A stretch of 5,257 nucleotides of DNA from an uncultured Pseudomonadota bacterium (lineage in GTDB: Bacteria > Pseudomonadota > Gammaproteobacteria > Burkholderiales > SCOH01), in assembly GCA_937863215.1 (NCBI GenBank), contig CALMFQ010000591.1, forward strand, positions 1 to 5,257, in the 5' to 3' direction. Positions within the stretch are counted from its first letter, which is position 1, and the number at the start of each line of letters is the position of its first letter. The position numbers and the translations under genes are program-made. The notes below the pieces were generated by a model, which saw only the letters and a program-made list of their open reading frames with translations, made no database searches and had not been told where the DNA came from. Of the stretch, positions 1 to 4,870 are shown piece after piece.

Positions 1-47
1 AGCGTCAGCGTAAATTGCAGGAACTCATCAGCTCCAGGCACTATTGA
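1..47 (+). CDS. 3' end of an upstream gene (partial, unrecognised)
   Basis: A reading frame open from the window's left edge ends at a TGA at 45-47. The 14 visible residues (RQRKLQELISSRHY) are charged and helical, as expected of a natural protein C-terminus. The stop lies six bases before the GTG start of the next gene, and both are in the same frame. A second frame, also open from the left edge, ends at 55-57, inside a GTGA overlap with that start. That arrangement matches other junctions in the window, but its 18 residues look less protein-like. Only one of the two can be the true upstream gene. Nothing can be said about function. Confidence 0.4.
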   Translation, partial: RQRKLQELISSRHY

Positions 48-53
48 CGAATC

Positions 54-1247
54 GTGAGTACGCTGAGTTCCATACTCGACAAAGTGCGGCTACAAATGCC
101 TGGATTTCACGTGCCAGAGACAGTGGCTGGGGGATTGGCTGGCGCCGGCACTGGTTATTTGTATCACCGGTGGGCCGAGCGGAACAAACCACACAAAAAG
201 GGTGACGCCCTGCAGCGGTACAAATTACGTTCGCGGCTGCTCAAGGGTACGCTGTTGGGAGCCTTGACTGGCGACGTGGCTGGAGATCGTCTTCGCAGGC
301 TACTGAGCAACTCGCCCACACTGGCAGGCTACAACGCTGGGGACGTCGCGCAAGGCATGACGCGGGATGGTGTATCTGGCCTGTGGCGGGGAGCAGTTCT
401 GGACAAGCCGCTGCATATGCGGCCGACTGATTACTTCTACGAATCCGGAAAAGGCGGGAATTGGGGAGAAGCGCCGTTGATGCGGCGCGAATTATTGCGA
501 CGTAGCCTCGGTGTGCATAGCGAGGGCGCAAATGATTGGTTTCAGGACGCCGGCTCCATTGTTGGTGCTGACGGACGTAAGTATCCAAAGGTAGAACTCA
601 ACCGGCGTTTTTACGATAATCCGGCCGGAGCACTGGACTCGAAAGCCGTAAACATTTTCAAAATATTGTGGGGAGATAAAGGCGGCTACGGATTTACGGA
701 TATGGCCGGTAGCACATCGCCGTTGCGCATGTCAGACGTGTTCGCAGGTTTTCCCACGGAGCAGTACGGCAATGTGAGGCGGCTTACTGATTATTGGGAC
801 TTCGATCTTAGCCCGACCGAAAAGGCGATAGGAATACGCATGGCAGCCGATGTAGCGCGGGATCCTAATCGTTGGCATACGCGGATCAGCGATCCGCTAC
901 TAGCCTTCCAGCTGCTACGTAAAGATGGCGGTACTATCGGCCAGGGATTGACGTCCCTGGCGCTCCGGAAGTTCTTCAATGACGTGGTGGCCACCAAAGC
1001 CCCGGTATTTGATCAACTGGCTGTGATGCCAACGGCGCATTCGTCCATCAAGGTGCCGCGGATGCTTTCATCTGTGAAGTCGTTCACTCAAGGAGGACCA
1101 GATAGGGACAAACTGATTGAACTGGTAGGCGATCAAATACGGACCGGAATAGTAGAACCAACGCAAATAGTCTTGGAAAAAGCAAAACAGATGGAGGGTT
1201 CCGACATCTCCAAGTATGTGAACATTTTGGCGCACGCAGCGCCGTGA
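54..1247 (+). CDS. Phage protein with two N-terminal glycine-zipper segments, function unknown
   Basis: This 397-residue protein is the largest in the window, and I do not recognise its family. Residues 24-38 and 62-77 are small-residue-rich hydrophobic segments with GxxxG spacing: Gly26, Gly30, Gly34 in the first and Gly65, Gly69, Gly73, Gly77 in the second. A strongly basic linker (about 39-64) joins them. Such glycine zippers are known to mediate close helix packing in membranes, so a membrane-contacting or virion/DNA-ejection role is possible; that is inference. The rest looks soluble and globular, with an aromatic-acidic patch at 245-252 (TDYWDFDL) and a lysine- and glutamate-containing C-terminal helix region (about 350-390). 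No signal peptide or catalytic motif is visible. The start is GTG at 54, because an in-frame stop sits at 45-47. There is no clear Shine-Dalgarno sequence, so Met15 (position 96) is an alternative. The stop overlaps the next start as GTGA. Confidence 0.85.
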   Translation: MSTLSSILDKVRLQMPGFHVPETVAGGLAGAGTGYLYHRWAERNKPHKKGDALQRYKLRSRLLKGTLLGALTGDVAGDRLRRLLSNSPTLAGYNAGDVAQGMTRDGVSGLWRGAVLDKPLHMRPTDYFYESGKGGNWGEAPLMRRELLRRSLGVHSEGANDWFQDAGSIVGADGRKYPKVELNRRFYDNPAGALDSKAVNIFKILWGDKGGYGFTDMAGSTSPLRMSDVFAGFPTEQYGNVRRLTDYWDFDLSPTEKAIGIRMAADVARDPNRWHTRISDPLLAFQLLRKDGGTIGQGLTSLALRKFFNDVVATKAPVFDQLAVMPTAHSSIKVPRMLSSVKSFTQGGPDRDKLIELVGDQIRTGIVEPTQIVLEKAKQMEGSDISKYVNILAHAAP

Positions 1248-1465
1248 CGCGCATATTTTATTGGTGCGTGGACATCTTGGAGATGCTCGCACGAATTCTG
1301 CATATCAGTTACGAGGCTGTGAATGTACTCGTGTTCTGTGTCGCATGGCCTGCCTATACGGCATGGCTTCTACTGACGATAAGGCAATTACGACGCAAGC
1401 TGAAAACAAACACAAGTGAGCAAACCAACAATCAAGACCCTGAGGGTCTGCGGCAAGACAGCTGA
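1244..1465 (+). CDS. Small single-span membrane protein
   Basis: This 73-residue protein begins at the GTG of a GTGA overlap with the preceding gene, which suggests translational coupling; no Shine-Dalgarno sequence is visible. Residues 4-22 form a hydrophobic, possibly amphipathic helix. Residues 25-46 form a convincing transmembrane segment rich in Val, Leu, Ala and Trp. A basic stretch (Arg47, Arg50, Arg51, Lys52, Lys54) follows at once, which by the positive-inside rule places the hydrophilic C-terminal tail (55-73) in the cytoplasm. The size and topology would allow a holin-like or other small phage membrane protein, but no endolysin or spanin gene is nearby to support lysis, so I leave the function open. 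Its last 50 bases overlap the next gene in another frame. The neighbouring glycine-zipper protein could be a membrane partner, but that is speculative. Confidence 0.65.
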   Translation: MTRIFYWCVDILEMLARILHISYEAVNVLVFCVAWPAYTAWLLLTIRQLRRKLKTNTSEQTNNQDPEGLRQDS

Positions 1466-1661
1466 TCAGTGCAGCATAGTGGCGGTGACGACCGAGGCAG
1501 AGTCGTTCGGAAAATGCGGGTACGTACCGCCATTCTTCCCGGGAGGCGATAACGATTTTCTGGATCTCCATATCGATGTCGAGACTGGACGGATTTTGAA
1601 CTGGAAGAAACCGTCCCAGGAGGCATTACGGGAATGGTTTGTACCTGCCACCGATGAGTAG
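1416..1661 (+). CDS. Small conserved-looking phage protein of unknown function
   Basis: This 81-residue protein probably starts at GTG 1416, inside the 3' end of the membrane-protein gene (50-base overlap, different frame). Its N-terminal half carries three cysteines (Cys12, Cys19, Cys34). The C-terminal half has a pattern seen in many short phage and plasmid hypothetical proteins: a Gly-Gly loop (43-44), an acidic strand (about 45-54), then a turn and the segment TGRILNWKKPS (57-67), followed by a short helix. I recognise the pattern but know of no function for it. No Shine-Dalgarno sequence precedes 1416. No ATG exists in this frame, and later in-frame GTG codons at 1479 and 1485 would remove the overlap but also two of the three cysteines. 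The stop overlaps the next start within ATGAGTAG. Confidence 0.65.
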   Translation: MSKPTIKTLRVCGKTADQCSIVAVTTEAESFGKCGYVPPFFPGGDNDFLDLHIDVETGRILNWKKPSQEALREWFVPATDE

Positions 1662-2373
1662 CACCGAGGCGGAGTCTGATCTGTTCCGGTTGGTCAGAGA
1701 AGACGGGTGGGAGATTCATTACGCCCCAGTGTCAGGCGCGATATGCGTGATGAAGAATGGCGAAATGCGTAGTCCTAGTAATTGGCCGCAACGCCATAAA
1801 CTGATGGACGAATTTGTGAGAAATCGCTCAGCTGAGCGGTTGCGGTGCATAAATACAGTGGATTACGGACACATTATGCTTCATGGACACTCAGGTCGGG
1901 TCGACATCTACGCATGGGATGAACGCGAAAAGTCAGTGCCTAACCGCATTGTGCGCGTCATCGTGGCTGGTATAAATCCCGATGGGGAATCCGATCTGTT
2001 CTTCTGTCAGATTGCCATCCCGGATGGCGTCGCATTCGACTTGACCACGGAAGGTGAGCAGCGCCACAAATGGGCGGCCCTGCTGGCAGCCAAGCGTGAC
2101 GGCTGGGCTCCCTGTATGGTATTCGACGACGCATCACCGGCCTTTATGGGGCTGAGCGAATTGGCGGAATGGTCGACGTTTCAGCCGATCCGCGATGCGT
2201 TTCCGCCTGAGTGGAAAAATGCGGAATGCGTTGATTCGGATATGATTTTATCACTGATCGCTCAGACTACCATGGCGGCCTGCTCGGATCTGACAGCGCA
2301 GCCTTTTCTGACTGACAAAGACTTGCGCGACTTCACGGTGGAAATTGTGCAGAACTTCGGGGTCAATTCATGA
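1654..2373 (+). CDS. Unrecognised 239-residue phage protein
   Basis: I do not recognise this protein. The frame is open from a TTG at 1639, but I prefer ATG 1654: it gives a compact eight-base overlap with the previous stop (ATGAGTAG), in the style of the other junctions, and neither start has a Shine-Dalgarno sequence. The protein is soluble, mixed alpha/beta and slightly acidic, with no signal peptide or membrane segment. Visible blocks are a Trp-rich N-terminal part (Trp19, Trp44), a central beta-rich part with Trp89 (about 70-125), and a helical C-terminal part (about 195-239). Cysteines are scattered (including Cys31 and Cys65) without a metal-binding arrangement. A perfect 14-base palindrome lies inside the gene at 1825-1838. 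The end overlaps the next gene as ATGA, so the two are probably translationally coupled. Confidence 0.82.
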   Translation: MSSTEAESDLFRLVREDGWEIHYAPVSGAICVMKNGEMRSPSNWPQRHKLMDEFVRNRSAERLRCINTVDYGHIMLHGHSGRVDIYAWDEREKSVPNRIVRVIVAGINPDGESDLFFCQIAIPDGVAFDLTTEGEQRHKWAALLAAKRDGWAPCMVFDDASPAFMGLSELAEWSTFQPIRDAFPPEWKNAECVDSDMILSLIAQTTMAACSDLTAQPFLTDKDLRDFTVEIVQNFGVNS

Positions 2374-2783
2374 CACTGACGAATGACACGTTGTTGAGAG
2401 GATACCTCGCGCATATGAAATCCGAAGTCCGGAGTTTGTTCGTTCTGTATGGAGAGCGGACGGCCCGGAGTGCTGAGGATCCGGACGGGTACGCCAACTG
2501 GCTGATTACACATCAGGAGTCTGTAAAGCAGCTTCAGGAACAGTGGGACATTCTGCGCCGCGACGTGGGCAAGGTGCTGAAAGTACGATTGGTTCCATTC
2601 AGTCAGCTGGCGGACGCTCAGTTCGTTACTGGCGATACGGACCCGGGTGCGAGTGGGCGCGATCCACTGCGGATTACCTTCGCGGCGTTGAAGCGCAAAG
2701 CGGATAAGGCTCGGAGGAAAGATCCGACCATCACGCTATTGAAGAGCTGGGACATTGAAGCAAGAAAACCACAGGATAAATGA
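2370..2783 (+). CDS. Unrecognised helical basic protein
   Basis: This 137-residue protein starts at the ATG of an ATGA overlap with the preceding gene and ends in an ATGA overlap with the following one. Residues 4-35 and 41-72 look like long amphipathic helices with charged faces. A Gly/Asp/Ser-rich loop (about 87-98) follows, then a lysine- and arginine-rich helix (101-117, with a KRKADKARRK core) that could bind nucleic acid. No catalytic motif, signal peptide or membrane segment is visible, and I cannot name a family. The tight coupling on both sides implies co-expression with the 239-residue protein and the small tandem pair. A structural or DNA-associated accessory role is possible but unproven. 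Confidence 0.78.
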   Translation: MTLTNDTLLRGYLAHMKSEVRSLFVLYGERTARSAEDPDGYANWLITHQESVKQLQEQWDILRRDVGKVLKVRLVPFSQLADAQFVTGDTDPGASGRDPLRITFAALKRKADKARRKDPTITLLKSWDIEARKPQDK

Positions 2784-2980
2784 AGACCGCATCCATTTAC
2801 GTCAGGTTCGATGTCGTGGTTCCAGACACGGTATCCGACGACGCGCTGCCGGATCTAGCCATCGATATTCCGGGAAAGATTGAGGTGACCAAGCCTATCG
2901 ATGGCAAGATGCAGCGCATCGAGGGAGCCGAAGTGACCAACTACGACACCGAAGAAGTCGGCAACATAGAGATCGAATAA
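2780..2980 (+). CDS. Small acidic protein, first of a tandem paralogous pair
   Basis: This 66-residue acidic protein starts in an ATGA overlap with the previous gene; an AGGA at 2773-2776 lies only three bases upstream of the ATG. It is predicted to be mostly beta strand: an N-terminal strand (4-14) ending in Val-Pro-Asp (14-16), an acidic turn, a strand at 26-30, another around 33-37, and a C-terminal block IEGAEV (47-52) with a TEEV turn (57-60). The next gene has the same order of elements at nearly the same positions, so the two are probably an old tandem duplication. I know no function for this type of small phage protein. A beta-rich oligomeric accessory protein is a guess. Confidence 0.75.
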   Translation: MKTASIYVRFDVVVPDTVSDDALPDLAIDIPGKIEVTKPIDGKMQRIEGAEVTNYDTEEVGNIEIE

Positions 2981-2982
2981 AC

Positions 2983-3207
2983 GTGAAGAAACTTTGCATT
3001 ACGACGGAATTTTACGCGGAGGTGCCGGACGATACCGGCGCGGATGAGATTGAAAATATTGTGCTGGCGCTGGATGTAAACACCATAAGAATCGAGACAC
3101 TGGCTGCGGATGCGGGGAGTCCGCCGTACGCGCCCATCTTGGGTGCTTCCATAATGGGCTTCCAGACAGTCGACGTAGAGCAGGCGGACGAACCGGAGGA
3201 AACGTGA
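2983..3207 (+). CDS. Small acidic protein, second of a tandem paralogous pair
   Basis: This 74-residue acidic protein starts at GTG 2983, two bases after the stop of its likely paralogue, with no clear Shine-Dalgarno sequence. Shared features in register with the first copy are Met1-Lys2, Ile6, Phe10, Val14-Pro15-Asp16 and Asp21. Later come the hydrophobic-Asp-hydrophobic strand (30-32), the Ile-x-Gly-Ala block (52-55) and Thr62-x-x-Val65. Relative to the first copy it has about two extra residues before the middle strand, a longer loop (about 41-51, containing Pro47 and Pro48) and a longer acidic tail (66-74). The DNA has diverged far more than a recent duplication would allow, so both copies have probably been kept for different roles. 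The stop overlaps the next gene as GTGA. Confidence 0.75.
   Translation: MKKLCITTEFYAEVPDDTGADEIENIVLALDVNTIRIETLAADAGSPPYAPILGASIMGFQTVDVEQADEPEET
3195..3199 (+). promoter_or_regulatory. Shine-Dalgarno sequence for the zinc-site protein gene
   Basis: GGAGG, inside the end of the preceding gene, lies four bases before GTG 3204. It is one of the few good ribosome-binding sequences in the left cluster. It supports the GTG at 3204 as the start despite the absence of an ATG, although the spacing is on the short side. Confidence 0.6.
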
Positions 3208-3794
3208 AAAAGTCGCCCATAAGACGGCGCCGGCGTACGAAATTCCAGCGCGAGTTCTACCACCCGGATTGTCCGGTGCTTTACCGGGATCATGACGAGA
3301 TCGGAGACCTGAAGGACTGTCCGTTTCCGCTAGTCCATCCGACCTTCCGGGTGGTCTTTTTCGGGCGGTTGAAGTTCAAACCCGATGGTACGTTTGCGGT
3401 CGTCGAATATCGGAAGTCCTGCGGGCATGTCGTGTGGGAGCGCATCCCATTTGAGGAACACGTCAAGGACTTCGACCACTACGGTACGAAATTCTATGGA
3501 GCGGATTACAAGATCGCCAATTGGGAGCGTCGGATAGAATTCTTCCGCACGATCCTGCCTTGTGAGGTATGCCAGCTCGTCAGCCACAGCCTGCGGATAT
3601 GGCTTGAAAGCCTAAGCGAAGAGCACAGGTCGCTGAAGCGACAGCTCGCCTACATCGAATATCTGCTCGAGTGCAACTACGCCAATTGGCGGGAGTTCGT
3701 CGATCTGGATCGCCTTCGAGCTGCATTGCTGAACAGGCAGAATGGCTTTTCCTACAAAGATGCTTCCAAGTGGGCCATCCAGCGTGATCCCTGA
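3204..3794 (+). CDS. Basic protein with a putative CxH...CxxC zinc site
   Basis: This 196-residue protein has an arginine-rich N-terminus (RRRRR at 7-11), which suggests nucleic-acid contact. A central strand-rich part leads to Cys73-Gly-His75, and Cys120-x-x-Cys123 follows 45 residues later. This CGH...CxxC arrangement is common in small zinc-stabilised phage proteins and could bind one zinc ion; that is inference from the motif. Extra cysteines at 23 and 39 lie within the basic N-terminal third. Residues 125-155 form an amphipathic helix that could pack as a coiled coil, followed by a helical C-terminus. No nuclease or polymerase residues are recognisable. The start is GTG 3204, in a GTGA overlap with a GGAGG four bases upstream. 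The last 53 bases overlap the ATG-initiated frame of the next gene. Confidence 0.82.
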   Translation: MKKSPIRRRRRTKFQREFYHPDCPVLYRDHDEIGDLKDCPFPLVHPTFRVVFFGRLKFKPDGTFAVVEYRKSCGHVVWERIPFEEHVKDFDHYGTKFYGADYKIANWERRIEFFRTILPCEVCQLVSHSLRIWLESLSEEHRSLKRQLAYIEYLLECNYANWREFVDLDRLRAALLNRQNGFSYKDASKWAIQRDP

Positions 3795-4200
3795 TTCTAT
3801 TCTTCCGGCGGAATTTGTTCCTTTTTCCGCCCACATACCACTTTGGATTACCGGCCCTGTCGTTGTGGAGAGCATGATACCGCAGCGCTTGGTGTTGGTG
3901 CGGCGCGGGTCATCGCTCTGTCAGGATACTGCGTGGGTGGATATCCTCATGGATGTATGTCCGCCCGAGGATAAAGAAGTGTTGTGGCGAATGCTTCAAA
4001 ATACGGACGCGTCATCGTTCATGCGGGCATACGATGACGCGTTGCACCTGGAACACTTCATGAATAGAAAGATGACATCATCATTGCTCTGCGAGGCTAA
4101 TTCGCGGGTGTGTTGCGTGGACTCCGAGCGGGTAGCGCATAGGCTGCCTACTTGGCGGGACGGTGTGCTGCACCTGCTGGGCATAAAACCATTTCGATGA
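3742..4200 (+). CDS. Unrecognised phage protein, start uncertain
   Basis: This 152-residue frame is the last gene of the left plus-strand cluster, and I do not recognise it. Residues 15-45 are proline-rich and hydrophobic but lack the shape of a clear signal peptide or transmembrane helix. Residues 46-110 are mixed and helical, and Cys60, Cys73, Cys117, Cys124 and Cys125 are not in a standard metal site. The start is uncertain: ATG 3742 overlaps the previous gene by 53 bases, ATG 3760 by 35, GTG 3784 by only 11, and ATG 3874 would leave a gap but has GGAG three bases upstream. The stop TGA (4198-4200) is followed directly by a hairpin at 4202-4230, which suits the end of a transcription unit. 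Confidence 0.65.
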   Translation: MAFPTKMLPSGPSSVIPDSILPAEFVPFSAHIPLWITGPVVVESMIPQRLVLVRRGSSLCQDTAWVDILMDVCPPEDKEVLWRMLQNTDASSFMRAYDDALHLEHFMNRKMTSSLLCEANSRVCCVDSERVAHRLPTWRDGVLHLLGIKPFR

Positions 4201-4201
4201 C

Positions 4202-4230
4202 CCCACCTGATCTCCATCAGTACCGGTGGG
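4202..4230. terminator. Terminator-like two-tier hairpin between converging genes
   Basis: CCCACC at 4202-4207 pairs with GGTGGG at 4225-4230. Inside, TGAT (4208-4211) pairs with ATCA (4216-4219) across the four-base loop CTCC, and a five-base bulge (4220-4224) lies on the 3' side. The structure fills the gap between the stop of the plus-strand gene (ends 4200) and the stop of the minus-strand endonuclease gene (ends 4231), the expected place for a shared terminator. Neither strand has a T-run after the stem, so it is not a classical intrinsic terminator. It may instead slow polymerase or protect 3' ends. Confidence 0.45.
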
Positions 4231-4755
4231 TCACGTTATATGCTTCCAAGTACGCCTAACACAAATGGCCCATATGGCGGTGATAGTAACGCGATAGCGT
4301 GCAGACAATGACGCAAGTGTAGCTCCCGCAGACCGCTGCGCTCGGATAACAGGCACATCTAGCGAAGTGATTACAGAACGGGGATTTTGTATCCCGACAG
4401 GGGCTGTCCCGTGCCCCGCCTTCCGCCGCATATTCTCTTTATGCGTCTCCCATTTGAGATTGTCAGCGCGACAGTTGGTGCGTACACCGTCGATGTGGGA
4501 GCATTCGGTGTTCGGAGGTTGAGGCGAGCCGAAATGACGCAACACTAGCGTATGCAAGTTATGCGTTTTCGCTTTACCGTCGCGACAGAGCGCGTGCACC
4601 AGATACCCTTTTGAGTTCGGTTTACCGGCAAGGATATTCGGCATCACGCGACGTTTATTGTGCACTCCTCCAGGGCCTTTGAATGACCGCACTCGCCCCA
4701 GATTACTGACTTGGTAGTCTGGATACCCATCAACGTCTTTCCACATTTCGCGCAT
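4231..4755 (-). CDS. NUMOD4/HNH free-standing homing-type endonuclease
   Basis: This 174-residue protein is very probably a DNA endonuclease of the HNH_3 group carried by phages as mobile genes. The N-terminal NUMOD4 motif is clear at residues 3-24 (EMWKDVDGYPDYQVSNLGRV), and this module is thought to bind DNA. The HNH nuclease core spans about 63-111: His68 in the LHTLV segment, then Ser86-His87-Ile-Asp89-Gly90, Asn94, Asp98-Asn99-Leu100 and Trp102-x-x-His105-x-x-Asn108. These are the usual beta-beta-alpha metal-site positions, all intact, so activity is plausible. Residues 128-172 look like a C-terminal helix-turn-helix (ending RTWKHIT), typical of target-site recognition in this group. The length is normal for the family. 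The gene is antisense to all its neighbours, has its own promoter, and no recognisable target gene or intron flanks it. ATG 4755 is chosen because the NUMOD4 motif begins at once; Met4 is possible. No Shine-Dalgarno sequence is present. Confidence 0.93.
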   Translation of the reverse strand: MREMWKDVDGYPDYQVSNLGRVRSFKGPGGVHNKRRVMPNILAGKPNSKGYLVHALCRDGKAKTHNLHTLVLRHFGSPQPPNTECSHIDGVRTNCRADNLKWETHKENMRRKAGHGTAPVGIQNPRSVITSLDVPVIRAQRSAGATLASLSARYRVTITAIWAICVRRTWKHIT

Positions 4756-4761
4756 GCCTGC

Positions 4762-4790
4762 ATGTTATTGTCCGACGTTGTTTAAGTCAA
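4762..4790 (-). promoter_or_regulatory. Sigma70-type promoter for the HNH gene, possibly leaderless
   Basis: Read on the minus strand, TTGACT (4790-4785) is a -35 box with five of six consensus bases. TAACAT (4767-4762) is a -10 box with four of six, and the spacer is the ideal 17 bases. Only six bases separate the -10 box from the ATG at 4755, so transcription would be expected to begin at or next to the start codon, giving a leaderless message. This agrees with the absence of a Shine-Dalgarno sequence before the gene. The consensus assumes a host with a common housekeeping sigma factor. Confidence 0.55.
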
Positions 4791-4799
4791 TTATTAAAC
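4780..4799. repeat. Inverted repeat, possible operator at the HNH promoter
   Basis: GTTTAA (4780-4785) and TTAAAC (4794-4799) are perfect six-base inverted arms around an eight-base centre. The repeat lies in the AT-rich divergent region and overlaps the -35 box of the minus-strand promoter. This size and position would suit a dimeric repressor, but AT-rich arms of this length can arise by chance. Confidence 0.3.
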
Positions 4800-4856
4800 C
4801 AAAAATCAGAACCATGATCCAACAAGGAATCGAATCAAATGAGCCGGAAGGCCAAT

Positions 4857-4861
4857 GGAGG
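4857..4861 (+). promoter_or_regulatory. Shine-Dalgarno sequence for the acidic protein gene
   Basis: GGAGG, extended by further G residues to 4864, lies nine bases before ATG 4871. It is the strongest ribosome-binding sequence in the window and favours this start over the in-frame ATG at 4892. It also supports the plus-strand frame over the slightly longer open frame on the opposite strand. Confidence 0.7.
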
Positions 4862-4870
4862 GGGATGTAG

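Larger units (their letters stand above)
4756..4870. other. AT-rich divergent intergenic region
   Basis: This is the longest non-coding stretch in the window (115 bases) and is visibly richer in A and T than its surroundings, mainly at 4781-4840. Besides the minus-strand promoter and the inverted repeat, it offers only weak plus-strand promoter candidates for the gene at 4871. One is TTGTCC (4768-4773) with TATTAA (4792-4797) at 18-base spacing; another is TTGTTT (4778-4783) with AAAAAT (4801-4806) at 17. Two 18-codon open frames, starting at ATG 4814 and ATG 4839, also lie here. I do not annotate them as genes. Confidence 0.5.

Noticed and set aside
241..588. A 115-codon minus-strand open frame inside the 397-residue protein gene.
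   Set aside because: Its product is rich in Arg, Gln, Pro and Ala like a typical antisense shadow, it has no start signal, and the plus-strand gene fully explains the region.
881..897. A perfect seven-base inverted repeat with a three-base loop (GCGGATC-AGC-GATCCGC).
   Set aside because: It lies in the middle of a coding region, has no T-run, and such stems are expected once or twice by chance in a window of this size.
1244..1465. A firm holin call for the one-span membrane protein.
   Set aside because: One hydrophobic helix with a charged tail is too common, and no endolysin or spanin gene is nearby.
3330..3875. Several minus-strand open frames across the zinc-site protein and the following gene.
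   Set aside because: They overlap one another and two plausible plus-strand genes, and none shows motifs or a ribosome-binding sequence.
3760..4251. A 12-base direct repeat (ATGCTTCCAAGT) at 3760-3771 and 4240-4251, the second copy within the end of the endonuclease gene.
   Set aside because: About one 12-base repeat is expected by chance in a sequence of this length. The second copy is simply the antisense of codons for the usual RTWKH ending of this nuclease family.
4231..4755. The possibility that the endonuclease lies within a group I intron or an intein.
   Set aside because: No split host gene flanks it in the matching orientation, no intein splice motifs are present, and the non-coding sequence around it is too short for a group I intron core.
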